This document shows positions 17,588-28,469 of a stretch of 64,000 nt of DNA, in pieces. Origin of the DNA: Acidiphilium sp. PA. GTDB taxonomy: Bacteria; Pseudomonadota; Alphaproteobacteria; Acetobacterales; Acetobacteraceae. Location: NCBI RefSeq assembly GCF_026191915.1, contig NZ_JAIMBY010000003.1, positions 124,001 through 188,000 of the forward strand, read 5' to 3'. Below the pieces are notes generated by a model. That model worked only from the letters and a program-made list of their open reading frames with translations. It ran no database searches and had not been told where the DNA came from. The translations under genes and the position numbers were made by a program. Numbering within the stretch: the stretch's first letter is position 1; each line of letters begins with the position of its first letter.

Positions 17588-18792
17588 GCCACCAGCAGGT
17601 CGGTCAGCGGTGCAAAGACCTGCGCAGCGGCATAATGGCGGCTGATGAAGGCCAGCGCGTCGGCCTCGATCGGCTTTTGCGCCAGCGCCGCCAGAATCGT
17701 GGCGCCGAACGTCGCGGGCTGATCCGCCACGAAAATCGGCGGCCGGCTGTCGCTGGCCAGCCCCGTGCGGGCTTCGTTGGTGGCCACCGTCCAAAGCCCG
17801 TGCCGCGCATAGTCGAGCAGTTTGACCTTCAACCCGGACCCGGTGCGCAGCGGCGCGATGGCCAGGGCCGCGCCATGCAGCGCCGGCGCAAGATCCACAA
17901 CCCGGCCCAGCCGCCGCACCCCGGGCGGCACCCGCCCGATCGCATGGCCGCAATCGCCCGCGAGATCGAGCGCGATCTGCGGCCGCGCGGCCCGCAATCC
18001 CGGCCAGATCGCCTCGAAGAACCAGCGCAGCCCATCGAGGTTCGGCAGCGTATCACTCCCCACGAACACCAACCGATCGGGATCGCGCCGCACCCCCTGC
18101 GGGCGCGGGTGCGCGGCGGCGGGCATCGGCACGGTGACCACCGGCCGCTCCGGGCACATGTCACGCAGAAACGCCGCCTCTTCGGACTGAATCGCAACGA
18201 TCGTCCCGGCCCGGTCCAGCAGCGCCGCCTCATCCAGCCGCGTCAGCACACGCGGTTCGACCCGATAGCCCGCCATTTTCAGCGCGGCGTGCCGGCGATG
18301 AAACAAATCATGGGTCAGCACGACCGAAGGCAGACCGCGCAGCGCCGGCTGGTCGAGCAGGCCCGCGCGAAAAATCGTGTCGATCAGGATAAAATCCGGC
18401 GGTGCGGCGGCAATCCGCGCGCCGATCCAGGCGGCCTCGTCGTCCGATATGAACGCGCCGAGCACCACATCATGGCCTGGCGCCTGCCGCCGGCCGCGCC
18501 ACAGCCCGCCCGGCAGCATCGCGCGGGCGAGGGCGGCGGCTGCGGCGCGCGGTTCCGTCGCGGTCAGAAATCGCCCGGCCTGCATCAGCCGCGGGCCCGA
18601 AACGCTGGCGAACGGCCCTCCCTTCGCCAGCCGCATCACCGGCAGCGGCAGGCGCGGCCGGGTCAGATACACATCCACCCGATGACCGCGCGCGCTCAGA
18701 TGGCTGATCAGCGCATGATTATAGGCAAGATGCCCAGCCGCCCCCGGCCGCGGCAGTTCATCGGTGACGAAGCTGAAGCGTTTAGGCTGCAG
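17584..18792 (-). CDS. glycosyltransferase family 4-like protein (non-ATG start likely)
   Basis: The safe start is GTG 18678 (364 residues). The frame upstream stays open and reads like the true N-terminus of a GT-B enzyme ([35 protein letters not shown]). That points to a start near 18792, with CTG as the only plausible initiator and a short overlap with the grxD stop. Later blocks fit group 1 glycosyltransferases: '[14 protein letters not shown]', '[23 protein letters not shown]' and '[18 protein letters not shown]'. It likely transfers a sugar in surface polysaccharide synthesis. Donor and acceptor are unknown. Confidence 0.72.
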   Translation of the reverse strand: MQPKRFSFVTDELPRPGAAGHLAYNHALISHLSARGHRVDVYLTRPRLPLPVMRLAKGGPFASVSGPRLMQAGRFLTATEPRAAAAALARAMLPGGLWRGRRQAPGHDVVLGAFISDDEAAWIGARIAAAPPDFILIDTIFRAGLLDQPALRGLPSVVLTHDLFHRRHAALKMAGYRVEPRVLTRLDEAALLDRAGTIVAIQSEEAAFLRDMCPERPVVTVPMPAAAHPRPQGVRRDPDRLVFVGSDTLPNLDGLRWFFEAIWPGLRAARPQIALDLAGDCGHAIGRVPPGVRRLGRVVDLAPALHGAALAIAPLRTGSGLKVKLLDYARHGLWTVATNEARTGLASDSRPPIFVADQPATFGATILAALAQKPIEADALAFISRHYAAAQVFAPLTDLLVA

Positions 18793-19132
18793 TGGTCTTC
18801 GCGATCCCGTTCTGCTCGAACAGCGTCTGCAATTCGCCGGACTGGAACATCTCGGTCACGATGTCGCAGCCGCCGACGAACTCGCCCTTGACATAAAGCT
18901 GCGGAATCGTCGGCCAGTTCGAAAACGCCTTGATCCCGTCGCGCAATTCCGGATCTTCCAGCACATTGGCGGTCTTGAACGGCACGCCGCTATGCGTCAG
19001 AATCTGCACCACCCGCGCGGAGAACCCGCATTGCGGAAACATCGCCGTCCCCTTCATGAACAGCATGACCGGATTTTCCGTGATGCTGGCCCTGATCGCG
19101 GCGAAGGCGGGGTTGTCGGTCGTCTGGCTCAT
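18782..19132 (-). CDS. grxD: monothiol glutaredoxin, Grx4 family
   Basis: A 116-residue CGFS glutaredoxin. The active site is CGFS at 35-38 within [17 protein letters not shown]. The '[19 protein letters not shown]' segment that binds glutathione and the [2Fe-2S] cluster is also present. These proteins carry Fe-S clusters and act with BolA in iron sensing and cluster delivery. Here bolA lies 29 bp upstream and purL and purQ precede it. This gene order is conserved in alphaproteobacteria. The Thr-Ala-Ala tail ends at TAA, which the next gene probably overlaps. Confidence 0.95.
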   Translation of the reverse strand: MSQTTDNPAFAAIRASITENPVMLFMKGTAMFPQCGFSARVVQILTHSGVPFKTANVLEDPELRDGIKAFSNWPTIPQLYVKGEFVGGCDIVTEMFQSGELQTLFEQNGIAKTTAA

Positions 19133-19161
19133 CGAAACTCTCCTGAAACGCGTTGTATCGG

Positions 19162-19395
19162 CTATTCGGGTGCCGAGGTCTGCAGCGCCAGCGCGTGCAG
19201 CGCGCCACCCATCCGGCCCTGCAGGGCGGCATACACCATCTGATGCTGGCGAACCCGCGGAATGCCCCGGAACTGCTCACTGGTCACGGTCGCGGCGTAA
19301 TGATCGCCATCCCCCGCCAGATCCTCGACCGTGATTTTCGCGTCCGGCAGGGCGGATTTGATCAATTGTTCAATTTCAGCGACCGACATGGCCAT
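19162..19395 (-). CDS. BolA family protein
   Basis: 77 residues from the ATG at 19395, which has an AAGGAT ribosome site. An upstream start at 19446 would overlap purL and lacks family character. The sequence [20 protein letters not shown], then '[22 protein letters not shown]' and '[21 protein letters not shown]', covers the whole class II BolA fold with its conserved C-terminal His. It is probably the partner of the adjacent Grx4 in [2Fe-2S] cluster handling. Confidence 0.92.
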   Translation of the reverse strand: MAMSVAEIEQLIKSALPDAKITVEDLAGDGDHYAATVTSEQFRGIPRVRQHQMVYAALQGRMGGALHALALQTSAPE

Positions 19396-19414
19396 GATAC
19401 GATCCTTGGTGGCG

Positions 19415-21610
19415 TCAGGCGAACCAGCGCGCAAAGAAGTGTTCATGCGCTGTTCGCATTTCCGTCACAGATATGGCGGTGCCGTCATGCAGTGTCAATC
19501 GATCGCCGCCGCTCCGTCCCAGCATGGCGGCGGCCACACCTTCCGCCTGCGCCGCCCGCAGCACCGCCGCGCCATCCGCCACCGCGAGCACGTAGCGCGC
19601 CTGATCCTCACCGAACCAGAACCCATGTGCTCCAACCTTGGGCGCCGCACTCTCAGGCGCCAGGCTCAACGCCGCGCCGACATCGCCGGCCAGCGCCATT
19701 TCCGCCACCGCCACCAGCAACCCGCCGTCCGAAACATCATGGCAGGCTTGCACCGCGCCGCTCAGAATCAACCCGCGCACGAAATCGCCGTTGCGCCGCT
19801 CCACCGCGAAATCGATCGCCGGCGGCGCGCCATCCTCGCGCCCCAGCATCTCGCGCAGCCACAGCGACTGGCCAAGCTCGCCCCGCGTCGCGCCCACCAC
19901 CACCAGATCCAGCCCCGGCGCCAGCGCAATCCCCACCGCCTGTGCCGCATCCGCGATCACGCCCAACCCGCCGATCGCAGGCGTCGGCAGAATCCCCGAC
20001 CCTTCCGTCTCATTATACAACGACACATTGCCCGAAACGATCGGAAAATCGAGCGCGCTGCACGCCGCCCCCATGCCCCGGATCGCCCCGACGATCTGCC
20101 CCATGATCGCCGGCTTCTCCGGATTGCCGAAATTCAGATTATCCGTCACCGCCAGCGGCCGCGCCCCGGTCGCGGTGATGTTCCGCCACGCCTCCACCAC
20201 CGCCTGCGCGCCGCCCGCCTCGGGGTCAGCCGCGCAATAACGCGGCGTGCAATCGGTGGTCAGCGCCAGCGCCCGCGCGCTCCCGGGAATCTTCACGATC
20301 GCCGCATCCGCCTGGCCTGGCCGCTTCACCGTCTGCCCGCCCACCGTTCCGTCATACTGATCCCAAATCCACCTGCGCGAAGCGAGATCAGGGCACCCGA
20401 TCAACCGCAGCAGGGCAGGGGCCACGCCCACCGGATCGTCCACATCCCCCAGCGCCGCCGGCTTCGCCGCCTCGGTATAGGGCCGCTCGTACAACGGCGC
20501 CTGTTCCGCCAGCGGACCCAGCGCGATATCCGCCTCCACCACACCCCGGTGCTTCACGATGATCCGCCCGGTGTCGGTAATATGCCCGATCACCGCGAAA
20601 TCCAGCTCCCATTTCTCGAAAATCGCCCGCGCCATCGCCTCCCGCGCCGGATCGATCACGATCAGCATCCGCTCCTGGCTTTCCGACAGCATCATCTCAT
20701 ACGCCGTCATCCCCGCCTCGCGCTGCGGCACCGCATCGAGGTCGAGTTCGATCCCCACCCCGCCCTTGCCCGCCATCTCCACCGAAGACGAGGTCAACCC
20801 CGCCGCCCCCATGTCTTGAATCGCAACGATCGCATCCGTCGCCATCAATTCCAGACACGCCTCGATCAGCAGTTTCTCGATGAACGGATCACCCACCTGC
20901 ACCGTCGGCCGCTTCTCCTCGGAATCCGCAGCAAACTCGGTCGAGGCCATGGTCGCGCCATGTATCCCGTCCCGCCCGGTCTTCGAGCCCACGTACACCA
21001 CCGGATTCCCAACCCCGGCCGCGGCCGACAGAAAAATCCGGTCCTGCGCCGCAATCCCCACCGTCATCGCATTCACCAGCGGATTGCCGTTGTACGAGCG
21101 ATGAAAATTGGTCTCGCCCCCCACCGTCGGCACGCCCACGCAATTGCCATACCCGCCGATGCCGCGCACCACGCCATCCACCACCCGCCTGGTCACCGCG
21201 AGCGACGGGTCCCCAAACCGCAGCGCGTTCAAATTCGCGATCGGCCGCGCCCCCATGGTGAACACATCGCGCAAAATCCCGCCCACCCCGGTCGCAGCAC
21301 CCTGGAATGGCTCGATGAAACTCGGATGGTTATGGCTCTCCATCTTGAAAATCGCCGCCAACCCCTCGCCGATATCCACCACACCGGCGTTCTCGCCCGG
21401 CCCGTGGATCACCCAGGGTGCCTTGGTCGGCAGCGTCTTCAGCCACACCCGCGATGATTTGTACGAGCAATGCTCGGACCACATCACCGAAAATATCCCC
21501 AACTCCGTCAGGCTCGGCGTGCGCCCCATGATGGCGAGCACCCGCTCATACTCCTCCGCCGACAGCCCGAAACGCCGCGCCAGCGCCGCATCGATCACCT
21601 GATCCATCAC
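19415..21610 (-). CDS. purL: phosphoribosylformylglycinamidine synthase, large subunit
   Basis: A 731-residue short-form PurL that makes FGAM from FGAR, ATP and ammonia. Diagnostic blocks are '[20 protein letters not shown]', '[18 protein letters not shown]', '[19 protein letters not shown]', '[15 protein letters not shown]' and 'CHDVSDGGL'. It overlaps purQ by 4 bp. The short form needs PurQ (glutaminase) and PurS; no purS is present in this window, so it should be encoded elsewhere. The gene is full length. Confidence 0.97.
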   Translation of the reverse strand: MMDQVIDAALARRFGLSAEEYERVLAIMGRTPSLTELGIFSVMWSEHCSYKSSRVWLKTLPTKAPWVIHGPGENAGVVDIGEGLAAIFKMESHNHPSFIEPFQGAATGVGGILRDVFTMGARPIANLNALRFGDPSLAVTRRVVDGVVRGIGGYGNCVGVPTVGGETNFHRSYNGNPLVNAMTVGIAAQDRIFLSAAAGVGNPVVYVGSKTGRDGIHGATMASTEFAADSEEKRPTVQVGDPFIEKLLIEACLELMATDAIVAIQDMGAAGLTSSSVEMAGKGGVGIELDLDAVPQREAGMTAYEMMLSESQERMLIVIDPAREAMARAIFEKWELDFAVIGHITDTGRIIVKHRGVVEADIALGPLAEQAPLYERPYTEAAKPAALGDVDDPVGVAPALLRLIGCPDLASRRWIWDQYDGTVGGQTVKRPGQADAAIVKIPGSARALALTTDCTPRYCAADPEAGGAQAVVEAWRNITATGARPLAVTDNLNFGNPEKPAIMGQIVGAIRGMGAACSALDFPIVSGNVSLYNETEGSGILPTPAIGGLGVIADAAQAVGIALAPGLDLVVVGATRGELGQSLWLREMLGREDGAPPAIDFAVERRNGDFVRGLILSGAVQACHDVSDGGLLVAVAEMALAGDVGAALSLAPESAAPKVGAHGFWFGEDQARYVLAVADGAAVLRAAQAEGVAAAMLGRSGGDRLTLHDGTAISVTEMRTAHEHFFARWFA

Positions 21611-22299
21611 GCCACTCCAATCGCCGCCAGACTATCGAACAACGGCTTGCCATCCACCCCGCCCATCAGCGGATCGACCAGATTTTCCGGATGCGGCATC
21701 AACCCCAGCACCCGCAAATTCGCCGACAACACCCCGGCGATATGCCGCGCCGACCCGTTCAAATTCGCCGCCGCCGAGGCCGCTCCCGCCGCATCGACAT
21801 ACCGGAACGCCACCAGCCCCTCGCCCTCCAGCCGATCCAGCGTCGCCGCATCCGCGAAATAATTGCCATCGCCATGCGCCATCGGCGCGCGAAACACCTG
21901 CCCGTGCCGATACGCCCGGGTAAACACCGTATCCGCCCGCTCCACCCGCAAATGGCAATCCATCGATAAAAACCGCAGCCCCGCATTGCGCAGCAACGCC
22001 CCCGGCAGCATCTGCGCCTCGGTCAGAATCTGAAACCCGTTGCACACGCCCAGCACATACCCGCCCCGCGCCGCATGATCAGCCACCGCCCGCATCACCG
22101 GCGAATGCGCCGCCATCGCCCCGCAGCGCAGATAATCGCCATAGGAAAACCCGCCCGGTATCACCACCAGATCAACCCCGGCCAAATCCGTCTCCCGATG
22201 CCAGATCATCCGCGGCCTGCGCCCCAAACTCCCCTCCAATGCCATCGCAATGTCGCGCTCGCGATTGATGCCGGGAAAAACAATGATGCCTGCTTGCAT
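21607..22299 (-). CDS. purQ: phosphoribosylformylglycinamidine synthase, glutaminase subunit
   Basis: A 230-residue class I glutamine amidotransferase starting [20 protein letters not shown] at the ATG at 22299. The nucleophile is C86 in GVCNGFQIL. The His-Pro/Glu part is '[13 protein letters not shown]', and '[21 protein letters not shown]' is the oxyanion-side block. It supplies ammonia to PurL, and its stop overlaps the purL start (ATGA-type coupling). The upstream part of the longer open frame runs through a palindromic repeat and is not coding. Confidence 0.96.
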   Translation of the reverse strand: MQAGIIVFPGINRERDIAMALEGSLGRRPRMIWHRETDLAGVDLVVIPGGFSYGDYLRCGAMAAHSPVMRAVADHAARGGYVLGVCNGFQILTEAQMLPGALLRNAGLRFLSMDCHLRVERADTVFTRAYRHGQVFRAPMAHGDGNYFADAATLDRLEGEGLVAFRYVDAAGAASAAANLNGSARHIAGVLSANLRVLGLMPHPENLVDPLMGGVDGKPLFDSLAAIGVA

Positions 22300-22367
22300 G
22301 AATAGGGGCCTCCGTCCCGCGCGTCTTGCCCTGCCGTGGGGCTGAGGGCAAGCGAAGGGAGGCAAGC

Positions 22368-22412
22368 CGTCCTTTTTTGCAAAAAAGAACCAAAAAACTC
22401 TTGGTAATCACG
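22368..22412 (+). repeat. A/T-run palindromic repeat, half copy
   Basis: CCTTTTTTGCAAAAAAGAAC is followed by CAAAAAACTCTTGGTAATC, the left-half unit of the family. It sits between the divergent purQ and hicA genes, that is, in a promoter region and not at a gene end. Confidence 0.75.
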
Positions 22413-22468
22413 GCCGCCGCCTTGGCAACGCCTTGGAACCGCGCGCACAAATGTGTATGATGCGCATT

Positions 22469-22648
22469 ATGAAGAGCGGCGATCTCATCCGCGAATTGGA
22501 AAGCGTTGGGTGGGTGCTCGATCGCGTGCGCGGCTCCCACCATGTCTTCAAACACCCCACGCGTCCCGGTCACATCGTGGTGCCACACCCGAAAAAAGAC
22601 CTCGGCACTGGCCTGGTCGCCGCCATCCGCAAACAGGCCGGCCTATAG
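22469..22648 (+). CDS. hicA: HicA-type mRNA interferase toxin
   Basis: 59 residues from the ATG at 22469, beginning MKSGDLIRELESVGWVLDRV. In-frame ATGs at 22451, 22457 and 22460 are also possible, because no ribosome site decides the start. The dsRBD-like fold and the catalytic-His motif RGSHHVFKHPTRPGHIVVPH are intact, with the usual C-terminal LVAAIRKQAGL. HicA cleaves mRNA when free of HicB. hicB follows 9 bp downstream with a good ribosome site. Confidence 0.9.
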   Translation: MKSGDLIRELESVGWVLDRVRGSHHVFKHPTRPGHIVVPHPKKDLGTGLVAAIRKQAGL

Positions 22649-22657
22649 GAGATCACC

Positions 22658-23050
22658 ATGCGCTACCCCATCGCCATCGAACCCGGCACCGATCAAACCG
22701 CTTTCGGCGTCGCCATCCCCGATCTCCCCGGCTGCTTCTCCGCCGGCGACACGTTGGACGAAGCCCTGACCGCGGCCGAGCAAGCCGCCGCCGCCTGGAT
22801 CGACGCCACACTCGACGCGGGCGGACCCATCCCGAAACCCACCAGCCTGGATGCGATCCGCACCAACCCCGATTACGCCGGCTGGACCTTCGGGATCATC
22901 ACGATCGACCCCGCCCTGCTCGATGACACGATCGCCCGCGTCAACATCACATTACCCCGCCGCATCCTGAAACGCCTCGACGCCCTGGCCGCCGCCGCCG
23001 GAGAAACCCGCTCCGGCTTCATCGCCCACCTGACCCTGGAAAATCACTAA
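22658..23050 (+). CDS. hicB: HicB-type antitoxin
   Basis: A 130-residue antitoxin preceded by AGGAGA. The N-terminal partial RNase H-like domain has AFGVAIPDLPGCFSAGDTLD. The C-terminal part (NITLPRRILKRLDALAAAAG, then TRSGFIAHL) is a ribbon-helix-helix DNA-binding segment, so it should both neutralise HicA and repress its own operon. Both domains look intact. With hicA it forms a complete type II toxin-antitoxin pair in an accessory stretch between purQ and gyrB. Confidence 0.92.
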   Translation: MRYPIAIEPGTDQTAFGVAIPDLPGCFSAGDTLDEALTAAEQAAAAWIDATLDAGGPIPKPTSLDAIRTNPDYAGWTFGIITIDPALLDDTIARVNITLPRRILKRLDALAAAAGETRSGFIAHLTLENH

Positions 23051-23161
23051 CCCCGTCGAATCGGGTCTCTCTGGCAACCCATCCCCGCCCTCAACGTCCG
23101 CAACCTCCCCGAAGCCGTCCCCCACGCGCGCCGCCTTCCGCAACGCCACTTGACCAATTCT

Positions 23162-23206
23162 GTACCAATCGGTACGATCAATACCAATCGGTACAAACCC
23201 AATCGG
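23162..23206 (+). promoter_or_regulatory. tandem palindromic operators ahead of the NTF2-like/TetR operon
   Basis: Two pseudo-palindromes share the form TACC-AATC-GGTA: 23162-23175 (GTACCAATCGGTAC) and 23181-23194, with centres 19 bp apart. A third partial core CCAATCGG lies at 23199-23206, just before the ATG at 23216. This is typical for TetR-family binding. The TetR gene is second in the operon, so autoregulation is likely. Confidence 0.75.
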
Positions 23207-23215
23207 AGCCCGTCG

Positions 23216-23689
23216 ATGTCTGAAACCCGCCCCCCGCTGCCGCCCTTCACCACCGCAACCGCCATCCAGAAAATCCGCGCCGCCGAAGATGGCTGGAACA
23301 CCCGCAACCCCGCCCGCGTCGCCCTTGCCTACACGCCGGACAGCATCTGGCGAAACCGCAGCGAATTCCTCAAAGGCCGCCCGGCGATCGTCGAGTTCCT
23401 GACCCGGAAATGGGCGCGCGAACACGACTACCGCCTGATCAAGGAACTCTGGGCCTGCACGGAAAACCGCATCGCCGTCCGCTTCGCCTACGAGTTTCAC
23501 GACGATGCCGGCCAATGGTTCCGCGCCTACGGCAACGAAAACTGGCTGTTCGACCCGTCCGGCCTGATGGCGCAGCGCCACGCCTCGATCAACGACGTCC
23601 CGATCGCCCCGGAAGATCGCCTGTTTCACTGGAACAACACAGCCCCCCGGCCGCTCGACCACCCCGGCCTCGCCGCCCTCGGACTCTGA
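23216..23689 (+). CDS. NTF2-like protein, DUF1348 family
   Basis: 157 residues from the ATG at 23216, beginning [20 protein letters not shown]. The highly conserved blocks [20 protein letters not shown], '[20 protein letters not shown]', '[22 protein letters not shown]' and 'ASINDVPI' identify the DUF1348 branch of the SnoaL/NTF2 fold. Members have a small cone-shaped cavity; no catalytic role is established. It is co-transcribed with the TetR gene 3 bp downstream, under visible palindromic operators, which suggests induction by a small molecule that the protein may bind or modify. Confidence 0.88.
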   Translation: MSETRPPLPPFTTATAIQKIRAAEDGWNTRNPARVALAYTPDSIWRNRSEFLKGRPAIVEFLTRKWAREHDYRLIKELWACTENRIAVRFAYEFHDDAGQWFRAYGNENWLFDPSGLMAQRHASINDVPIAPEDRLFHWNNTAPRPLDHPGLAALGL

Positions 23690-23692
23690 CCC

Positions 23693-24313
23693 ATGCCGCG
23701 CATGCTGGCCGAAAAATCGGACGCCGTCGCGGCAATCGCGGAAGTATTTCGCGAGCACGGCTACGAAGGCGCCAGCCTGTCCCAGATCACCGCCGCCACC
23801 GGTTTCGGCAAAGGCAGCCTCTATCATTTCTTCCCCGGCGGCAAGGAAGACATGGCAGCCCACATCCTCGCCCATATCGATCACTGGTTCGAAACCGAAC
23901 TATTCGCCCCGCTCCGCACCGGCGACCCCGCCACCGCGATCGCGCGGATGATGCAGTCCGTCACCACCTATTTCCAATCCGGCCACCGCATCTGCCTCGT
24001 CGGCGCCTTCGCCCTGACCGGCACGCGCGACCGCTTCGCAACCCCCATCGCCCACTACTTCCGCCGCTGGATCAACGCACTCGAAACCGCGCTCCACCGC
24101 ACCGGACTCGATCAGACCCAGGCCAGCCAACAGGCCGAAACCGCCGTGCTCGCCATCCAGGGCGCCCTCGTCCTGGCCCGCGCCCTGAACGACGAAACAG
24201 TCTTCACCCGCGCCCTGCACCGGATCGAGGCCGACCTCCTGCGCCCCGCTCGGCCCGCATCGCAGCCACCAACGGGTCAGGGCTCGGGCGGATTGGATGG
24301 GGGAGCGGCGTAA
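23693..24313 (+). CDS. TetR/AcrR family transcriptional regulator
   Basis: A 206-residue regulator. The N-terminal helix-turn-helix reads EVFREHGYEGASLSQITAAT, then GFGKGSLYHFFPGGKEDMA. The C-terminal ligand domain resembles LmrA/YxaF-type members (FAPLRTGDPATAIARMMQSV). It starts 3 bp after the DUF1348 gene. It probably represses this two-gene operon by binding the palindromes at 23162-23206. The inducer is unknown. A half copy of the palindromic repeat follows the stop codon at once. Confidence 0.88.
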   Translation: MPRMLAEKSDAVAAIAEVFREHGYEGASLSQITAATGFGKGSLYHFFPGGKEDMAAHILAHIDHWFETELFAPLRTGDPATAIARMMQSVTTYFQSGHRICLVGAFALTGTRDRFATPIAHYFRRWINALETALHRTGLDQTQASQQAETAVLAIQGALVLARALNDETVFTRALHRIEADLLRPARPASQPPTGQGSGGLDGGAA

Positions 24314-24356
24314 GGCTTCTTTTTTGTAAAAAAGAAGCAAAAAACTTTTTTAATCC
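24312..24356 (+). repeat. A/T-run palindromic repeat, half copy
   Basis: GGCTTCTTTTTTGTAAAAAAGAAGC forms a near-perfect 11-bp hairpin. CAAAAAACTTTTTTAATCC follows. It starts on the stop codon of the TetR gene and could end its transcript. Confidence 0.8.
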
Positions 24357-24405
24357 GGGACTGGGGGTGGGGCGGCTGGTTGCCTCGCTGAAAACTAACG
24401 GATGC

Positions 24406-25072
24406 CCTAACAAAACGCTTTCTCACCCCCCGGCCTGCCGCCTATCATGCCTGCGTGCGCGCAACCCCAACCAATCCCCCCTTCGTCATCCGCTGCTTCA
24501 TCGTCATGATGAACGCGCTGTGCGACGCCGTGGCCGAACACGGACCCGCCGGCTACGTCCCCATCCCCATGGTCAACCGGATCTGGACCCGCCTGCAAAA
24601 CCTCACCACCCGCTTCCTCGCCGCCCTCGCCCGCGGCCCCATCCAACCCCGCGCCAAACCAGCCGCCAAACCAACCCCCGAACCCAACCCCGAAGCCCAA
24701 CCCACTGAGCCACCCCGCGCCCGCCGCAAACGCCTCACCCTGCCGTGCCGCGAAGCCTGGCTCTACCGCCTCATCCCCGAAACCGGCTTCACCCGCTTCG
24801 CGCTGCAAACCATCCTCACCGACCCCGAATTCGCCGGCCTCCTCGAAGCCAACCCCCGCCTCATCCGCATCCTCGCCCCGCTCTACCACGCCATGGGCAT
24901 CGACCTGCCCGCACAACCCCCCGTCACCCCCACCCCACCGCCAGACTCCCGCCGCCACATCCTCTTCGGCACGCCAGACCCCACCCCACTCGACACCCCA
25001 CCCCCAAACCAGGATTTCAAAATTCAACCCGCCTGAACCCAGCATCTTCGCACGCCCATATCATTACGATAT
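24406..25072 (+). repeat. long direct repeat, copy 1
   Basis: This stretch matches 63334-64000 at a constant offset of 38928 bp, nearly base for base, through both the coding part and the 3' tail (CATATCATTACGATAT). Differences are scattered substitutions, densest in the last 60 codons. The second copy is cut by the window edge, so the true right end may lie further on. The left end follows an AACTAAC-type AT-rich sequence in both copies. No terminal inverted repeat or target duplication was recognised. Confidence 0.9.
24455..25036 (+). CDS. uncharacterised duplicated protein, copy 1
   Basis: 193 residues from GTG 24455; ATG at 24506 or 24509 (MMNALCDAVAEHGPAGYVPI) is the more likely start. 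There are three parts: a helical N-terminus with RIWTRLQNLTTRFLAAL; a Pro/Lys/Glu-rich linker; and a conserved-looking domain, LTLPCREAWLYRLIPETGF, then 'LTDPEFAGLLEANPRLIRILAPLYHAMGIDLPA'. I recall similar multi-copy small proteins in Acetobacteraceae genomes (memory, not a search). It has no signal peptide and no enzyme motif. A second copy lies at 63293-63964. Function unknown. Confidence 0.65.
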   Translation: MRATPTNPPFVIRCFIVMMNALCDAVAEHGPAGYVPIPMVNRIWTRLQNLTTRFLAALARGPIQPRAKPAAKPTPEPNPEAQPTEPPRARRKRLTLPCREAWLYRLIPETGFTRFALQTILTDPEFAGLLEANPRLIRILAPLYHAMGIDLPAQPPVTPTPPPDSRRHILFGTPDPTPLDTPPPNQDFKIQPA

Positions 25073-25232
25073 CATAACGAATAGTGAAAAGCGCCGCACC
25101 GCAGCCGGCGCCACACCCATCCCCCCGCGGTCAGGCGCCGAAAAGCCTTCCGCCCCGCGCGCCGCCGCCCGGCCATTAGGCGAATCGGCGGATTTCTGCT
25201 AGAAACACCGCAAATCCCACCCTTCGGAGTAA

Positions 25233-27674
<2,442 letters not shown>

Positions 27675-27699
27675 GGCCGGGGCCAGGGCGTGTAAGCAA

Positions 27700-27893
27700 G
27701 CAAGGCCAGGGGCTCTGCCCCTGGACCCCGTTAAAGGCGGAGCCTTTAAAATCCATTAGTTTTAGGCAAGGGGAGGGCGCTGCCTCGGTGGCGCCGCTGA
27801 TCTGGCCTGGACAGCCCTCCCCTTGCCTAAAACTAGCAGGTTCTAAGGGCTAAGCCCTTAGTGGGGGTCGAGGGGGCAAAGCCCCCCGCCTTC
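27700..27893. repeat. composite inverted-repeat element with nested hairpins after gyrB
   Basis: Two related ~60-bp units face each other. The left unit has GGGGCTCTGCCCC, GGACCCC and AAAGGCGGAGCCTTT. The right unit, read in reverse, has GGGGCTTTGCCCC, GACCCCC and TAAGGGCTTAGCCCTTA. Each contains two small GC hairpins. Between them a perfect 22-bp inverted repeat (27757-27778 with 27814-27835) encloses a 35-base loop. This resembles a palindromic-unit or BIME-like element. It could end gyrB and the convergent glycosyltransferase transcripts. Confidence 0.85.
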
Positions 27894-27920
27894 CTTTCTT
27901 ACTCACCCCCAGCCCCAACC

Positions 27921-28469
27921 TCACGTATCGAGGTCGGCGTGTTCGCGGAGGGTGCAGGTGCGGCGGGTGGCGAAGGTGCGTTTGGTATCGGCGAGGGCGT
28001 GGGGGGTGGACCAGCGGACGTCGGGGAAGATCGGGTCGGGTCGTTTCCCCGCGAGGCCGATGAGCCAGTAGCCGCCGTCTGTTGCGGGGCCGAACACGGC
28101 GTCGGCGCCGCGCAGGCGGCGGCAGGCGGTGCGCAGGTCATCGGCGGTGAGGGTGGGGATATCGCTGCCGATGATCAGCACGGGCCGGCGTTGGTAGTGC
28201 CGGAACAGGGCTTGCATGCGCGCACCGAGATCGCCGCGGCTTTGGCCGACGATGGTGAAGCCTCGTGCCGGCAGGCGTGCGTGGTGTGCGGGTTCGACCG
28301 CGATGACGCGTTCGATCGTCCGCATGGAGCGCAGCACCCGCATGGTGCGGTCCAGCATGGCGCGGGCGAGCCGCAGGGCCGCGCGCTCGCCGCGGGTGGC
28401 GGCGAGCCGCCGTTTCCCGACGCCGAGGCGCGGGATGCGGGTGAACAGCACGATTACGGGCCGGCTCAT
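27921..28469 (-). CDS. glycosyltransferase A family protein, TIGR04282 type (CofC-like)
   Basis: A 182-residue nucleotidyl/glycosyltransferase-fold protein (DUF2064): MSRPVIVLFTRIPRLGVGKRR, 'VLIIGSDIPTLTADDL' and 'FGPATDGGYWLIGLA'. This family was defined by linkage to radical SAM and selenodomain proteins; some members are now named arsenosugar biosynthesis transferases. It is the last gene of a five-gene operon and overlaps the upstream transferase by 4 bp. The role is probably transfer or activation of a sugar nucleotide. The real substrate is unknown, and no arsenite methyltransferase gene is in the window. Confidence 0.85.
   Translation of the reverse strand: MSRPVIVLFTRIPRLGVGKRRLAATRGERAALRLARAMLDRTMRVLRSMRTIERVIAVEPAHHARLPARGFTIVGQSRGDLGARMQALFRHYQRRPVLIIGSDIPTLTADDLRTACRRLRGADAVFGPATDGGYWLIGLAGKRPDPIFPDVRWSTPHALADTKRTFATRRTCTLREHADLDT

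Noticed and set aside
19331-21457. 708-codon plus-strand frame opposite purL
   Set aside because: Arg/His-rich shadow of purL on the other strand.
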